Assembly: GCA_902495075.1 (NCBI GenBank)
Contig: CABUVO010000021.1
Span: 16,548 to 80,547 of the forward strand
DNA from: an uncultured Porphyromonadaceae bacterium
Lineage (GTDB): Bacteria; Bacteroidota; Bacteroidia; Bacteroidales; Muribaculaceae
Direction: 5' to 3'
DNA length: 64,000 nt
In this document: piece after piece, positions 44,295 through 51,724 of the stretch
How the letters are laid out: every line of letters starts with the position of its first letter
Position numbering within the stretch: position 1 is the stretch's first letter
Position numbers and translations under genes: made by a program
The notes under the pieces: generated by a model
The model's database searches: none
Seen by the model: the letters and a program-made list of their open reading frames with translations, nothing else
Told to the model about the DNA's origin: nothing

Positions 44295-45110
44295 TTACTG
44301 CCATAGCATACAGATCACACCCATTACAAGGCAATATGCGGCAAACCATACGAGCTTGCCACGCTTTACGATCTCAATCATCCATTTGCAGGCACAGCAT
44401 CCAACAACAAACGCTGCTACGAATCCTACGATAAGAGCTACAGCTCCTACTTCTGTCGACTGAGCCGCCTGATCGGGAGAAATCATGTCCTTGACATCAA
44501 GAAGAGCCTCCCCGAGAATCGGAATGATCACCATAAGGAATGAAAACTGTGCCATCTGGTCACGCTTGTCGCCAAGGAGGATACCGGTGGCGATAGTTGT
44601 GCCGGAACGACTCAGACCGGGAAGAACCGCCACTGCCTGCGCACAACCTATAATGAACGCATCCCACCAGGATATGTCACGCCCGCGGTTGGCAGGAATC
44701 AAACGGTCGGAATAATGAGCGAACGTAAGCAAAAGCGCCGTTACACACAAGCATATGCCGACGACAAAAAGTCCATTTCCGAAGAATTGTTCCACCCAGT
44801 CTTTAAAAAGGAAACCGACTATCGCTATAGGAATACAAGATACAAGTATCTTGCATACATAATAGAAATTCTTGTCTCTGCGGAATGTAAAGAAGCTTAC
44901 GCAGAGTTTGGAGAACATAGGCCAAAGTATCACCAGTGTTGAGCAAACCGTTGCCGCATGCAGAATTATGTCAAACTGCAATGTCTCGTCAGAAGGGAGG
45001 TCTATGCCGAGAATCTGACGAAATATCTCAAGATGTCCGCTGGAACTGATGGGAAGATACTCCGCAAGTCCCTGTACAATGCCTAATATTAGGGCGTCAA
45101 GCCATTCCAT
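44295..45110 (-). CDS. uppP: Undecaprenyl-diphosphatase (BacA type)
   Basis: Integral membrane enzyme that recycles undecaprenyl pyrophosphate for peptidoglycan and O-antigen synthesis. 271 residues with about eight hydrophobic segments. The two catalytic regions are visible: GIVQGLAEYLPISSSGHLEI near residue 11-30 and PGLSRSGTTIATG near 163-175. The upstream spacer carries repeat arrays rather than a promoter, so it is probably transcribed from ftsX. Confidence 0.95.
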   Translation of the reverse strand: MEWLDALILGIVQGLAEYLPISSSGHLEIFRQILGIDLPSDETLQFDIILHAATVCSTLVILWPMFSKLCVSFFTFRRDKNFYYVCKILVSCIPIAIVGFLFKDWVEQFFGNGLFVVGICLCVTALLLTFAHYSDRLIPANRGRDISWWDAFIIGCAQAVAVLPGLSRSGTTIATGILLGDKRDQMAQFSFLMVIIPILGEALLDVKDMISPDQAAQSTEVGAVALIVGFVAAFVVGCCACKWMIEIVKRGKLVWFAAYCLVMGVICMLWQ

Positions 45111-45117
45111 TTATGAT

Positions 45118-45247
45118 AATGTGTAATGTTGAATGTGTAATGTTTAATTCTTGGGGGGAGGTTTAGTTTTTAGGCTTTAGGTCTTAGGGCTTTATACCCC
45201 TGCCTCTCATAACCATTAATTCCTAATTCCCAATTCCTAATTCCTAA
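45118..45247. repeat. Mixed short-word repeat spacer (families B, A and G)
   Basis: From left to right: TAATGTGTAATGTTGAATGTG words (B), GTTTTTAGGCTTTAGG (A), and ATTCCTAATTCCCAATTCC words (G). Three repeat families thus share one 137-nt gap between uppP and DUF3098. Another B array (45520-45555) lies between DUF3098 and ftsX. Confidence 0.65.
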
Positions 45248-45505
45248 TTATTTCTTGGGTTTCCAGATGATAGAAAATGCCATCAGAAGAAACCCGAGAA
45301 AAGCGAGCAGCGGACCAACCACTATGCGGCGGGTGCTGAAAACCTCCGGATTGAAATCTGTGCCGTTAGTGCCTCCTCCACTCATCAGCAGAAAACCGAT
45401 GATTATAAGTGCGAGGCAACCGCCCATCATCCAGAAATTTATTTTCGAGAATGGCCGCTGTGATTCGCTCACTTTATCGAGACCGTCCCTTTCATTATTT
45501 TTCAT
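45248..45505 (-). CDS. DUF3098 family membrane protein
   Basis: 85 residues: a charged N-terminus, then two membrane helices (about 26-46, FWMMGGCLALIIIGFLLMSGG, and 62-80, VVGPLLAFLGFLLMAFSII) joined by a NGTDFNPEVFSTRRI loop typical of DUF3098. Function unknown. Its fixed place between ftsX and uppP across Bacteroidota suggests an envelope or division role (inference). Confidence 0.85.
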   Translation of the reverse strand: MKNNERDGLDKVSESQRPFSKINFWMMGGCLALIIIGFLLMSGGGTNGTDFNPEVFSTRRIVVGPLLAFLGFLLMAFSIIWKPKK

Positions 45506-45562
45506 TTGGGTGAATATTTAATTTAATGTGTAAAGTGAAATGTTTAATGTGCAATTAATTGC

Positions 45563-46438
45563 TTAGCGGAAAAGTTCGTCATAATCCTTGCGGAGATATT
45601 TTGCTGTGGCGATCCACGCTGTTAACGAGCAAAGCAACATACCCAGCAGAATCATGCCTCCGGCAATGATTCCGAATGTTTCCCAGTTGATGATCGAAGC
45701 GATATCGGAAATGCCGGCATAGGGAGCAAAAGCCATCGCCGCTCCAAGAAGCACCGATGCCAAAAGACCGGCTACCATGCCGCACAGGGCATTGCTCATC
45801 ACCACCGGGCGCGAAATAAATCCGTCGGTAGCTCCAACAAGCTGCATGGTGTGGATTGTGAAGCGTCTCGAATAGATTGTAAGCTGCACGGTGTTGTTGA
45901 TAAGCACGAACGATATAACCAGCATCACGACAGCGATAATGCCAAGCACCATCGTCATTCCGGCTATATTCGTATTCATTGCTTCCACCATTTCCGACTC
46001 GGGAGCGTCAACACTCTCGACTCCCGGGATAGCCGCCACACTCTTCTTGATAGATTCGATACGATCCGATGTGTTCCAGTCTGCCTTGAGCGTGAATGAC
46101 ACTTCAGGACTAAGCGGGTTAACCCCATACAGCTCGGCAAGATCCTCGCCGGTATCAGCTGTCCAGTTTTTGAGTGCCTGCTCCTTAGAGACAACTACCA
46201 CTTTCTTTGAATACGGCTCCTTACTGATAAGCATACCGATATTGTTCGCCCTTGCGTTGCTGACAGAATCAGACAGCACGGCGCACAGCTCCACTTGCTC
46301 ACGCAGACGGCGCGTCTCATTGTTGGCTCCGACCCAAACCATAGCGATAATGCCCACGAGCAAAAGCACGAGGGTCACGCTCACGATCGTGGTAAGATGT
46401 GATGCCCAGAATGAGATTTTTACTTCTTTATTTTCCAT
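45563..46438 (-). CDS. ftsX: Cell division protein FtsX
   Basis: 291 residues: N-terminal cytoplasmic stretch, one membrane helix (about 12-35), a periplasmic domain (about 40-160), and three more helices toward the C-terminus, the FtsX topology. The start WASHLTTIVSVTLVLLLVGI and the late YSRRFTIHTMQLVGATDGFI are family hallmarks. FtsX pairs with FtsE to control peptidoglycan hydrolases at the septum; ftsE is not in the window. A promoter lies immediately upstream and divergent from mtaB. Confidence 0.93.
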   Translation of the reverse strand: MENKEVKISFWASHLTTIVSVTLVLLLVGIIAMVWVGANNETRRLREQVELCAVLSDSVSNARANNIGMLISKEPYSKKVVVVSKEQALKNWTADTGEDLAELYGVNPLSPEVSFTLKADWNTSDRIESIKKSVAAIPGVESVDAPESEMVEAMNTNIAGMTMVLGIIAVVMLVISFVLINNTVQLTIYSRRFTIHTMQLVGATDGFISRPVVMSNALCGMVAGLLASVLLGAAMAFAPYAGISDIASIINWETFGIIAGGMILLGMLLCSLTAWIATAKYLRKDYDELFR

Positions 46439-46446
46439 TCAATCTG

Positions 46447-46479
46447 CAAAGATAATAAATCCTACCCCCATTTGTCAAG
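46447..46479 (-). promoter_or_regulatory. Promoter of the ftsX-queA cluster
   Basis: On the minus strand CTTG (46479-46476), 21 nt, then TATCTTTG (46454-46447). The -7 box ends 8 nt before the ftsX ATG, so the leader is very short. Confidence 0.75.
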
Positions 46480-46494
46480 CATTCCACCTTATTT

Positions 46495-46525
46495 TTTCAC
46501 CAATGACGAATTTTTATTAATTTTG
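46495..46525 (+). promoter_or_regulatory. Promoter of mtaB
   Basis: TTTC at 46495-46498, 19 nt, then TAATTTTG at 46518-46525, only 5 nt before the mtaB ATG. If the start point is at the usual distance, the mRNA would be leaderless or nearly so. Confidence 0.75.
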
Positions 46526-46530
46526 CAACT

Positions 46531-47844
46531 ATGCATAAAAAGAATTTGAAAGCGGCGTATCATACGCTCGGTTGCAAGCTGAATTTCTCAGAGACCTCTG
46601 CAATAGGGAGGATTCTGGCGGAGAAGGGTGTCACACGTGCCGCTCGTGGCGACGTCCCCGACATCATAGTGGTCAACACTTGCTCAGTGACGGAAACCGC
46701 CGATAAAAAAGGCAGACAACTGATACGCAGACTCGCCACGCGATATCCTGACGCGACAATGGTCGTGACTGGCTGTTATGCCCAGTTGAAACCGGAGGAG
46801 GTCTCCGCCATCGACGGCGTTGACATAGTGCTTGGCTCCAACGAGAAGCTGAAAGCAGCAGAATATATCGACCGATGGCTGCAGTCACGCCAAAAGCAGA
46901 TGGATGTGACTCCTTTCCGACAGATTGAGAATTTTATTCCATCGTGCGAACGAGGTGACAGAACACGATATTTCCTAAAAGTGCAGGACGGTTGCGACTA
47001 TTTCTGCACCTATTGCACCATACCGTTCGCCCGGGGTAAATCCCGATCGGGCTCTATTGCCATGCTCACTAAAATGGCAGAGGATGCGGCTGCGGAAGGT
47101 GCCAAGGAAATCGTAATAACAGGAGTCAACATCGGAGATTTCGGAAAAAATACTGGCGAAACCTTTTTCGACCTCATAAAAAGTCTGGACAAGGTTACGG
47201 GAATCGAAAGATACCGCATATCTTCAATCGAGCCGAATCTACTTACGGAAGAGATTATACGATGGGTTGCCACTGAATCTCGAGCATTCATGCCCCATTT
47301 CCACATACCTCTGCAGGCAGGCTCAGACGCAGTGCTCAAAAAAATGAACCGTCATTACGACACACGCCTCTTCGCTTCAAGAATCGACACTATACGCAAA
47401 CTCATTCCCGATGCCTTCATCGGAGTGGATGTGATTGCGGGCGCAAGGGGTGAAACTCCAGAAGAGTGGGAGAAAGGATTGGAATTTATCAAGTCGCTAC
47501 CGATCACACGTCTGCACGTATTCCCCTATTCCGAACGACCGGGCACTGCAGCATTGCAGTTAGGCGATTCCGTATCGCCTGCCGAACGCCACCGCAGAGT
47601 AAACATACTGACAGAGGTATCCGACTCCAAGTTTGACTATTACTACAAAGCGCATGAAGAAGCGGAAGCGGAAGTGCTTTGGGAGCACCCCGCCCGTGGG
47701 GGCGCGGAGATGCATGGCTTTACTCGCAACTATATCCGCGTCACATCCCCTCTTCGCCCGGAGTTGATCAATACGCTCTCCCGAGTGCGTCTTCTCGGCA
47801 TAGACCCCAACGACCCCGACTCAATGCGCGCCGAAATCCTCTAA
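46531..47844 (+). CDS. mtaB: tRNA t6A37 methylthiotransferase MtaB
   Basis: Radical SAM enzyme that converts t6A to ms2t6A at position 37 of ANN-decoding tRNAs. 437 residues. An N-terminal MTTase domain carries conserved cysteines (YHTLGCKLN, VVNTCSVTE, VVTGCYAQ); the radical SAM cluster is CDYFCTYCTIPFARG (C-x3-C-x2-C). FHIPLQAGSDAVLKKMNRHYD and the GVDVIAGARGETPEEW segment fit MtaB (e-MtaB-like). The C-terminal TRAM region is short. A promoter abuts the start. It is divergent from ftsX. Confidence 0.94.
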   Translation: MHKKNLKAAYHTLGCKLNFSETSAIGRILAEKGVTRAARGDVPDIIVVNTCSVTETADKKGRQLIRRLATRYPDATMVVTGCYAQLKPEEVSAIDGVDIVLGSNEKLKAAEYIDRWLQSRQKQMDVTPFRQIENFIPSCERGDRTRYFLKVQDGCDYFCTYCTIPFARGKSRSGSIAMLTKMAEDAAAEGAKEIVITGVNIGDFGKNTGETFFDLIKSLDKVTGIERYRISSIEPNLLTEEIIRWVATESRAFMPHFHIPLQAGSDAVLKKMNRHYDTRLFASRIDTIRKLIPDAFIGVDVIAGARGETPEEWEKGLEFIKSLPITRLHVFPYSERPGTAALQLGDSVSPAERHRRVNILTEVSDSKFDYYYKAHEEAEAEVLWEHPARGGAEMHGFTRNYIRVTSPLRPELINTLSRVRLLGIDPNDPDSMRAEIL

Positions 47845-47846
47845 TT

Positions 47847-47897
47847 AAACACTAAACATTTAATTAAACATTAAACATTTCACATTAAACATTATTC
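47847..47897. repeat. ATTAAACATT repeat array (family B, copy 3)
   Basis: TAAACACTAAACATTTAAT, TTAAACATTAAAC and TTTCACATTAAACATT words fill the whole gap from the mtaB stop to the glycosyltransferase start. Confidence 0.7.
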
Positions 47898-48908
47898 ATG
47901 AAGTCTCTCGGTGTAATAATTCTCAATTGGAACGGAGAAGACCTTCTCAAGAAATTCATACCCTCCGCTTCGGAATACACTGTTTCTCCCGAGGCGGATC
48001 TTATCGTGGCAGACAATGGCTCTACCGACAATTCCGTAAAATGGCTTCGAGAAAACCATCCCGAAGTTAAACTTATATTGCTCGACAAGAATTATGGTTT
48101 CTCCGAAGGGTATAACCGGGCAATCCGCGAAGCAGAGTATGAATACGTTGTTCTACTCAATTCCGATGTGGAAGTCACGCCCGGTTGGTGGCAACCCCTC
48201 CTGAGCTTTATGCAGCGCAATCCGAATGTGGGTGCAGTGCAACCGAAGATTCTGTCATATCACGACCGCAACAAGTTTGAATATGCCGGTGCCGCCGGGG
48301 GATATCTCGACTCGTTAGGCTACCCTTACTGCCGAGGACGACTTTTCGACAGCATCGAGGAAGATCGGGGACAGTACGACGGAGCACCGGTGGATATCAC
48401 CTGGGCATCGGGGGCATGCCTGATGACGCGGCGCGAACTCTATCTGCGTCTTGGTGGACTCGATCCGAGATTTTTCGCCCACATGGAGGAGATTGATCTC
48501 TGCTGCCGCATGCTCAATGCCGGCTACCGAATATGCGCGCTCTCCGATTCGAGCGTTTACCACGTTGGTGGTGCATCATTGGCTCAGGGAAATCCTAAAA
48601 AGACATATCTGAATTTTCGCAACAATCTTCTGCTTCTTCACAAGAATCTGCCAAGAAAAAAAGGGAAAAGGAAACTCTTCATCCGTCGCGTTGCCGACTC
48701 CTTGGCATTCATAATGTTTGTGGTGAAGATGGATTTTGCAAACGCCCGCGCCGTGATACGCGCCCACAATGACTTTCGGAAGATGAGGAAAGAATACACC
48801 GATTTCCCCGATCGCGACATCCTTTCCCATCTTCCCGGCGCCGATAAAAGTGCCATCCTCGAGCGTTATCTTAAAAGGAAGAAAGTAGTTATTGTCAAAA
48901 GGCTTTAG
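47898..48908 (+). CDS. Family 2 glycosyltransferase
   Basis: 336 residues, GT-A fold. VIILNWNGEDLLKKF, the nucleotide-binding LIVADNGSTDNSVKWL (DNGSTDNS), the D-x-D-like VVLLNSDVEVTPGWW near 80, and GACLMTRRELYLRLGGLDPRFFAHMEEIDLCCR with its acidic E-E-I-D are typical of rhamnosyl-type GT2 enzymes. No membrane helix is clear, so probably a soluble or peripheral enzyme for surface polysaccharide; donor and acceptor unknown. The last codons Arg-Leu and the TAG stop are read from the first heptamer of the following repeat array. Confidence 0.88.
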   Translation: MKSLGVIILNWNGEDLLKKFIPSASEYTVSPEADLIVADNGSTDNSVKWLRENHPEVKLILLDKNYGFSEGYNRAIREAEYEYVVLLNSDVEVTPGWWQPLLSFMQRNPNVGAVQPKILSYHDRNKFEYAGAAGGYLDSLGYPYCRGRLFDSIEEDRGQYDGAPVDITWASGACLMTRRELYLRLGGLDPRFFAHMEEIDLCCRMLNAGYRICALSDSSVYHVGGASLAQGNPKKTYLNFRNNLLLLHKNLPRKKGKRKLFIRRVADSLAFIMFVVKMDFANARAVIRAHNDFRKMRKEYTDFPDRDILSHLPGADKSAILERYLKRKKVVIVKRL

Positions 48909-49042
48909 GCTTTAGGTCTTAGGCTTTAGATTCTTCTGAGAAAGCTCCTATACCTAAAGCCTAATGCCTAAAACCTAAAGCCTAAAGCCTAAAGCCTAAA
49001 GCCTAAAGCCTAAAGCCTCAAAAATTACACATTAAACATTAT
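48899..49042. repeat. CTTTAGG/CCTAAAG inverted array with six perfect tandem heptamers (family A, copy 3)
   Basis: The left arm (48899-48930) has AGGCTTTAGG words; the right arm (48951-49018) ends with six consecutive CCTAAAG heptamers. A B-type word (ATTAAACATT) follows at 49031. The array carries the stop codon of the GT2 gene and ends 8 nt before surE. Confidence 0.8.
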
Positions 49043-49049
49043 ATAAGAA

Positions 49050-49832
49050 GTGCGTCCATTAATATTAGTAAGCAATGACGACAGCTATAGCGCCAAAGGC
49101 GTGCGCTGTCTTATAGATCGTCTCCTTCCCTTCGGAGATGTAGTGGCAGTATGTCCTGACGCTCCCCGCTCGGGACAATCAATGGCAATCACCGTAAACG
49201 ATGCCCTCAAACTTTCCGAGGTTCCAGACTATCACGGAGCAAAGATGTATAAAGTCAGCGGTACACCTGTTGACTGCGTAAAACTCGCCATGCACCATAT
49301 TCTTCCGCGCAGGGCAGACTTAGTGGTTGCCGGTATCAACCACGGCTCCAACTCAGCCGTAAACGTTCTCTATTCCGGCACAATGGGAGCAGCGATGGAG
49401 GGGTGCGCTTTTGGGATCCCATCTATAGGTTTCTCGCTTACCGACCACTCGGAAGATGCAGATTTCACTCCGTGTTTCAAAGCCATTGATCTGCTGGTGA
49501 AGGAAGTGCTGGAACACGGACTACCTGAAGACATATGCCTCAACGTGAATGTGCCAAACATAGGTAAGACCCCCGACGAAATGCGTCTTGCAGTGGCATG
49601 CCGTGGAAAGTGGAATGATGAATACAGGGAATACACCGATCCAAGCGGACATAAGTTCTATTGGCTTACCGGAGAATATGTCAATGAAGAACCTGACAAT
49701 GAGCAGACAGATGAATGGTGTCTTTCTCACGGAATAATCTCCGTTGTGCCGATATGCATCGAGCGCACAGCTCCCATCACACCATCAACGGAATGGCTCC
49801 GCAGCATCTCAGAAAAATATTTACATGACTAA
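49050..49832 (+). CDS. surE: 5'/3'-nucleotidase SurE
   Basis: 260 residues; hydrolyses nucleoside monophosphates and short polyphosphates. The metal site is visible in SNDDSYSAKGVRCL (D10, D11), SGQSMAITV near 43 and GINHGSNSAVNVLYSGTMGAAMEG near 93. VSGTPVDCVKLA near 70 is conserved. The start is a GTG at 49050; no ATG gives the needed N-terminus (MRPLILVSNDD). It may be read through from the GT2 gene. Confidence 0.94.
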   Translation: MRPLILVSNDDSYSAKGVRCLIDRLLPFGDVVAVCPDAPRSGQSMAITVNDALKLSEVPDYHGAKMYKVSGTPVDCVKLAMHHILPRRADLVVAGINHGSNSAVNVLYSGTMGAAMEGCAFGIPSIGFSLTDHSEDADFTPCFKAIDLLVKEVLEHGLPEDICLNVNVPNIGKTPDEMRLAVACRGKWNDEYREYTDPSGHKFYWLTGEYVNEEPDNEQTDEWCLSHGIISVVPICIERTAPITPSTEWLRSISEKYLHD

Positions 49833-49848
49833 CAGAATGTGCTTCGGA

Positions 49849-50041
49849 TCGTAGTTGCTGTTGCTTGCAACTGCAGCCTCACAGCAAATAAGTTTAATTG
49901 CGCAGTGCGCAGTTTATGAGTTTATTTGTTTGATGCGAATAAATGAAAACTCAATCAATATTCGCATCCGATAAACTTTTAAACTTCTAAACTCTTAAAC
50001 TTTAAGTTGAAGCTTGCGAAACTTAAGTTATTAAATTCAAT
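49849..50041. repeat. Composite repeat: family F palindrome plus family C arms (inverse of 35838)
   Basis: 49852-49877 is close to the F palindrome at 26410. 49889-50041 holds the same words as 35838-36026 but on the other strand, including AGTTGAAGCTTGCGAAAC and the TTTAAACTTCTAAACTC arm, plus a TGCGCAGTGCGCA palindrome. It fills the gap after surE. Confidence 0.75.
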
Positions 50042-50144
50042 AAAATTGTCGTAATTTTTAAAACGATTCACGCCCGATTTTTAAAAATTTTAACATAAAT
50101 TTGTATGAAAACTTAAAATTTGGGTAAATATTTTGCCCATATAT

Positions 50145-50175
50145 TTTGTTTTTTACATAATAATTTGTAATTTTG
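50145..50175 (+). promoter_or_regulatory. Promoter of candidate ncRNA/leader
   Basis: TTTG at 50145-50148, 19 nt, then TAATTTTG at 50168-50175: consensus Bacteroidota promoter. Start predicted near 50182. Confidence 0.8.
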
Positions 50176-50198
50176 CATTCCAATAGTTTGATAAAGAA

Positions 50199-50249
50199 AT
50201 GACAGCAAATCGCATATATCGTTTCATTGACAATTTATTGTTGCATTAG
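50199..50249 (+). CDS. Possible leader peptide, 16 residues
   Basis: ATG at 50199 gives MTANRIYRFIDNLLLH and a TAG stop, 17 nt after the predicted transcript start. Basic and aromatic residues alternate; no amino-acid run typical of biosynthetic attenuators except three Leu. It may be chance. Confidence 0.25.
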   Translation: MTANRIYRFIDNLLLH

Positions 50250-50322
50250 TAAAGTTATGGATTAATAGTTAAATTAGAATTAGGACCTACATTTGACTTC
50301 GAAGGATTTCGAGGTCATCTGG

Positions 50323-50358
50323 AAAAAACGGGAGCGTAGTGATACACCCCCGTTTTTT
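50323..50358 (+). terminator. Intrinsic terminator of the candidate ncRNA
   Basis: 10-bp stem AAAAAACGGG/CCCGTTTTTT with a 16-nt loop; the T run is part of the 3' arm. Confidence 0.8.
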
Positions 50359-50416
50359 ACTTATAAAAACAAAGTTATTTTTGGCACGAGCCTATGGAAA
50401 TCCAAATTATTTTCAC

Positions 50417-50424
50417 TAACTTTG
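50417..50424 (+). promoter_or_regulatory. -7 element before hpt-adk
   Basis: TAACTTTG matches the -7 consensus 61 nt before the ATG. The -33 region at the right distance is TATG (50393-50396), a weak match. Confidence 0.6.
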
Positions 50425-50485
50425 CATTGAGAAGTAGCAGTTGGTTCTTGACTGCTGATGTTTGTAACTTTAGAGCATTCTACAA

Positions 50486-51646
50486 TTGATGGAAAATACT
50501 ATAACAGTTGACGGCCTCACATTTGTGCCATACCTTACAAGAGATCTAATCGCTGAGCAAGTGAAACGTGTGGCTTCTGAAATCCGTAACGACCTCGAAG
50601 ACTCATGTCCGATTTTCATTTGTGTTCTCAACGGCGCTTTCATGTTTGCCGCCGATCTCTATCGCGAAATCGGAATCAACAATTCTGTCATAACCTTTGT
50701 GAAATACTCAAGCTATGAGGGAACCTCCTCTACCGGAAAAGTAAAAGAGGTGATCGGACTTAAAGAAGACATCACAGGGCGCGATGTAGTAATTATCGAA
50801 GATATTGTGGACACCGGTCTGACAGCCGTGAAGATGATTGAAGATCTCCGCAAACGCAATCCCCGCTCAATACGGTTCGCAACGCTCCTCCATAAACCGG
50901 AGAGCTGCAAAACCGGCTTCAAACCGGATTACGTAGCTTTTTCAATCCCTCCGAAATTTATCATCGGTTATGGACTCGATCTTGACGGAAAGGTAAGGAA
51001 TCTTCCCGATATTTATGTTATAAAAGAAGAAGCAGAAAACATTGACATAGAAAATAATATGAAAGACACGATGAATGTAGTGCTTTTCGGGGCTCCGGGC
51101 AGCGGCAAAGGCACTCAAAGCGCAAAGCTTATAGACAAGTATGGACTTTACCACATCTCAACAGGAGAAGTGCTCCGCGACCATATCAAGCGCGGCACAG
51201 AATTAGGTAAGATTGCCGACTCATACATCTCCAAAGGGCAACTTATTCCCGATGATCTTATGATCCGCATCCTTGACAACGTGCTTGAAAAAGAGGCTGC
51301 CGGCAAGAAAGGAGTCGTATTCGACGGATTCCCCCGCACCATCCCGCAGGCTGAAGCCCTCAAGGAGCTCCTGAAAAAACGCGGCACGGATCTTCACGCT
51401 GTTATAGGACTTGAAGTTCCGGAGGATGAACTTATGGAGCGCATGATCCGCCGCGGAAAGGAAACCGGACGTGCGGACGACACTCCCGAAACCATCAAAA
51501 ACCGCCTTAAAGTTTACCACGACCAGACACATCCTCTTCGCGAATATTACACCAAAGAGGGTAAATATCTCCCCATCAACGGCTCTGGCATTGTTGACGA
51601 AATATTCAGCGATATCGTCGAAGGACTTAAAGGAATTAGGAATTAG
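50486..51646 (+). CDS. Fused hypoxanthine phosphoribosyltransferase and adenylate kinase
   Basis: 386 residues in one uninterrupted frame. Residues 1-180 are HPRT: VLNGAFMFAADLYREIG and the PRPP motif VVIIEDIVDTGLTAVKM near 100-116, making IMP/GMP from bases and PRPP. Residues 196-386 are adenylate kinase: P-loop GAPGSGKGTQ (202-211), STGEVLRDHIKRG, DGFPRTIPQAEAL, and a short LID of the Bacteroidota type (RGKETGRADDTPE). The linker is EEAENIDIENNMKDTMN. In relatives hpt and adk are neighbouring separate genes; here the stop between them is lost, and ATGs at 51059 and 51071 may still allow a separate Adk. The last residues Gly-Ile-Arg-Asn and the stop come from a GGAATTA repeat. Confidence 0.9.
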   Translation: MMENTITVDGLTFVPYLTRDLIAEQVKRVASEIRNDLEDSCPIFICVLNGAFMFAADLYREIGINNSVITFVKYSSYEGTSSTGKVKEVIGLKEDITGRDVVIIEDIVDTGLTAVKMIEDLRKRNPRSIRFATLLHKPESCKTGFKPDYVAFSIPPKFIIGYGLDLDGKVRNLPDIYVIKEEAENIDIENNMKDTMNVVLFGAPGSGKGTQSAKLIDKYGLYHISTGEVLRDHIKRGTELGKIADSYISKGQLIPDDLMIRILDNVLEKEAAGKKGVVFDGFPRTIPQAEALKELLKKRGTDLHAVIGLEVPEDELMERMIRRGKETGRADDTPETIKNRLKVYHDQTHPLREYYTKEGKYLPINGSGIVDEIFSDIVEGLKGIRN

Positions 51647-51681
51647 GAATTCCTCATTACTAATTGAAAAAAATAATCTAT

Positions 51682-51724
51682 AAGAAACTGCGTTAAATCA
51701 ATATGAGATTTAACGCAGTTTCTT
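51682..51724 (+). promoter_or_regulatory. 18-bp perfect hairpin enclosing the porE start codon
   Basis: AAGAAACTGCGTTAAATC (51682-51699) pairs exactly with GATTTAACGCAGTTTCTT (51707-51724). The 7-nt loop contains the porE ATG (51703-51705). The 3' arm encodes porE residues 3-8 and is followed by T-rich sequence, so it may be a terminator of hpt-adk, a translational switch, or both. Confidence 0.7.

Larger units (their letters stand above)
50182..50358 (+). ncRNA. Candidate ~177-nt structured RNA (or leader with attenuator)
   Basis: Bounded by a consensus promoter and a strong terminator. Near the 3' end GACTTCGAA (50295-50303) pairs with TTCGAGGTC (50308-50316) in a 9-bp hairpin, and AAAAAACGGG (50323-50332) pairs with CCCGTTTTTT (50349-50358). 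A 16-codon reading frame starting at an ATG at 50199 (MTANRIYRFIDNLLLH) lies in the 5' half. The length resembles 6S RNA, but the ends do not pair visibly, so that family is doubtful. A separate promoter for hpt follows, so this may be an independent RNA. Confidence 0.55.

Noticed and set aside
48951..49018. CCTAAAG array as a true telomere or plasmid end
   Set aside because: It lies between genes on a continuous stretch with degenerate copies elsewhere; the likeness to eukaryotic telomere repeats is chance.
50182..50358. Assignment as 6S RNA
   Set aside because: Length fits, but the 5' and 3' ends do not form the closing stem and no large central bubble could be drawn by eye.
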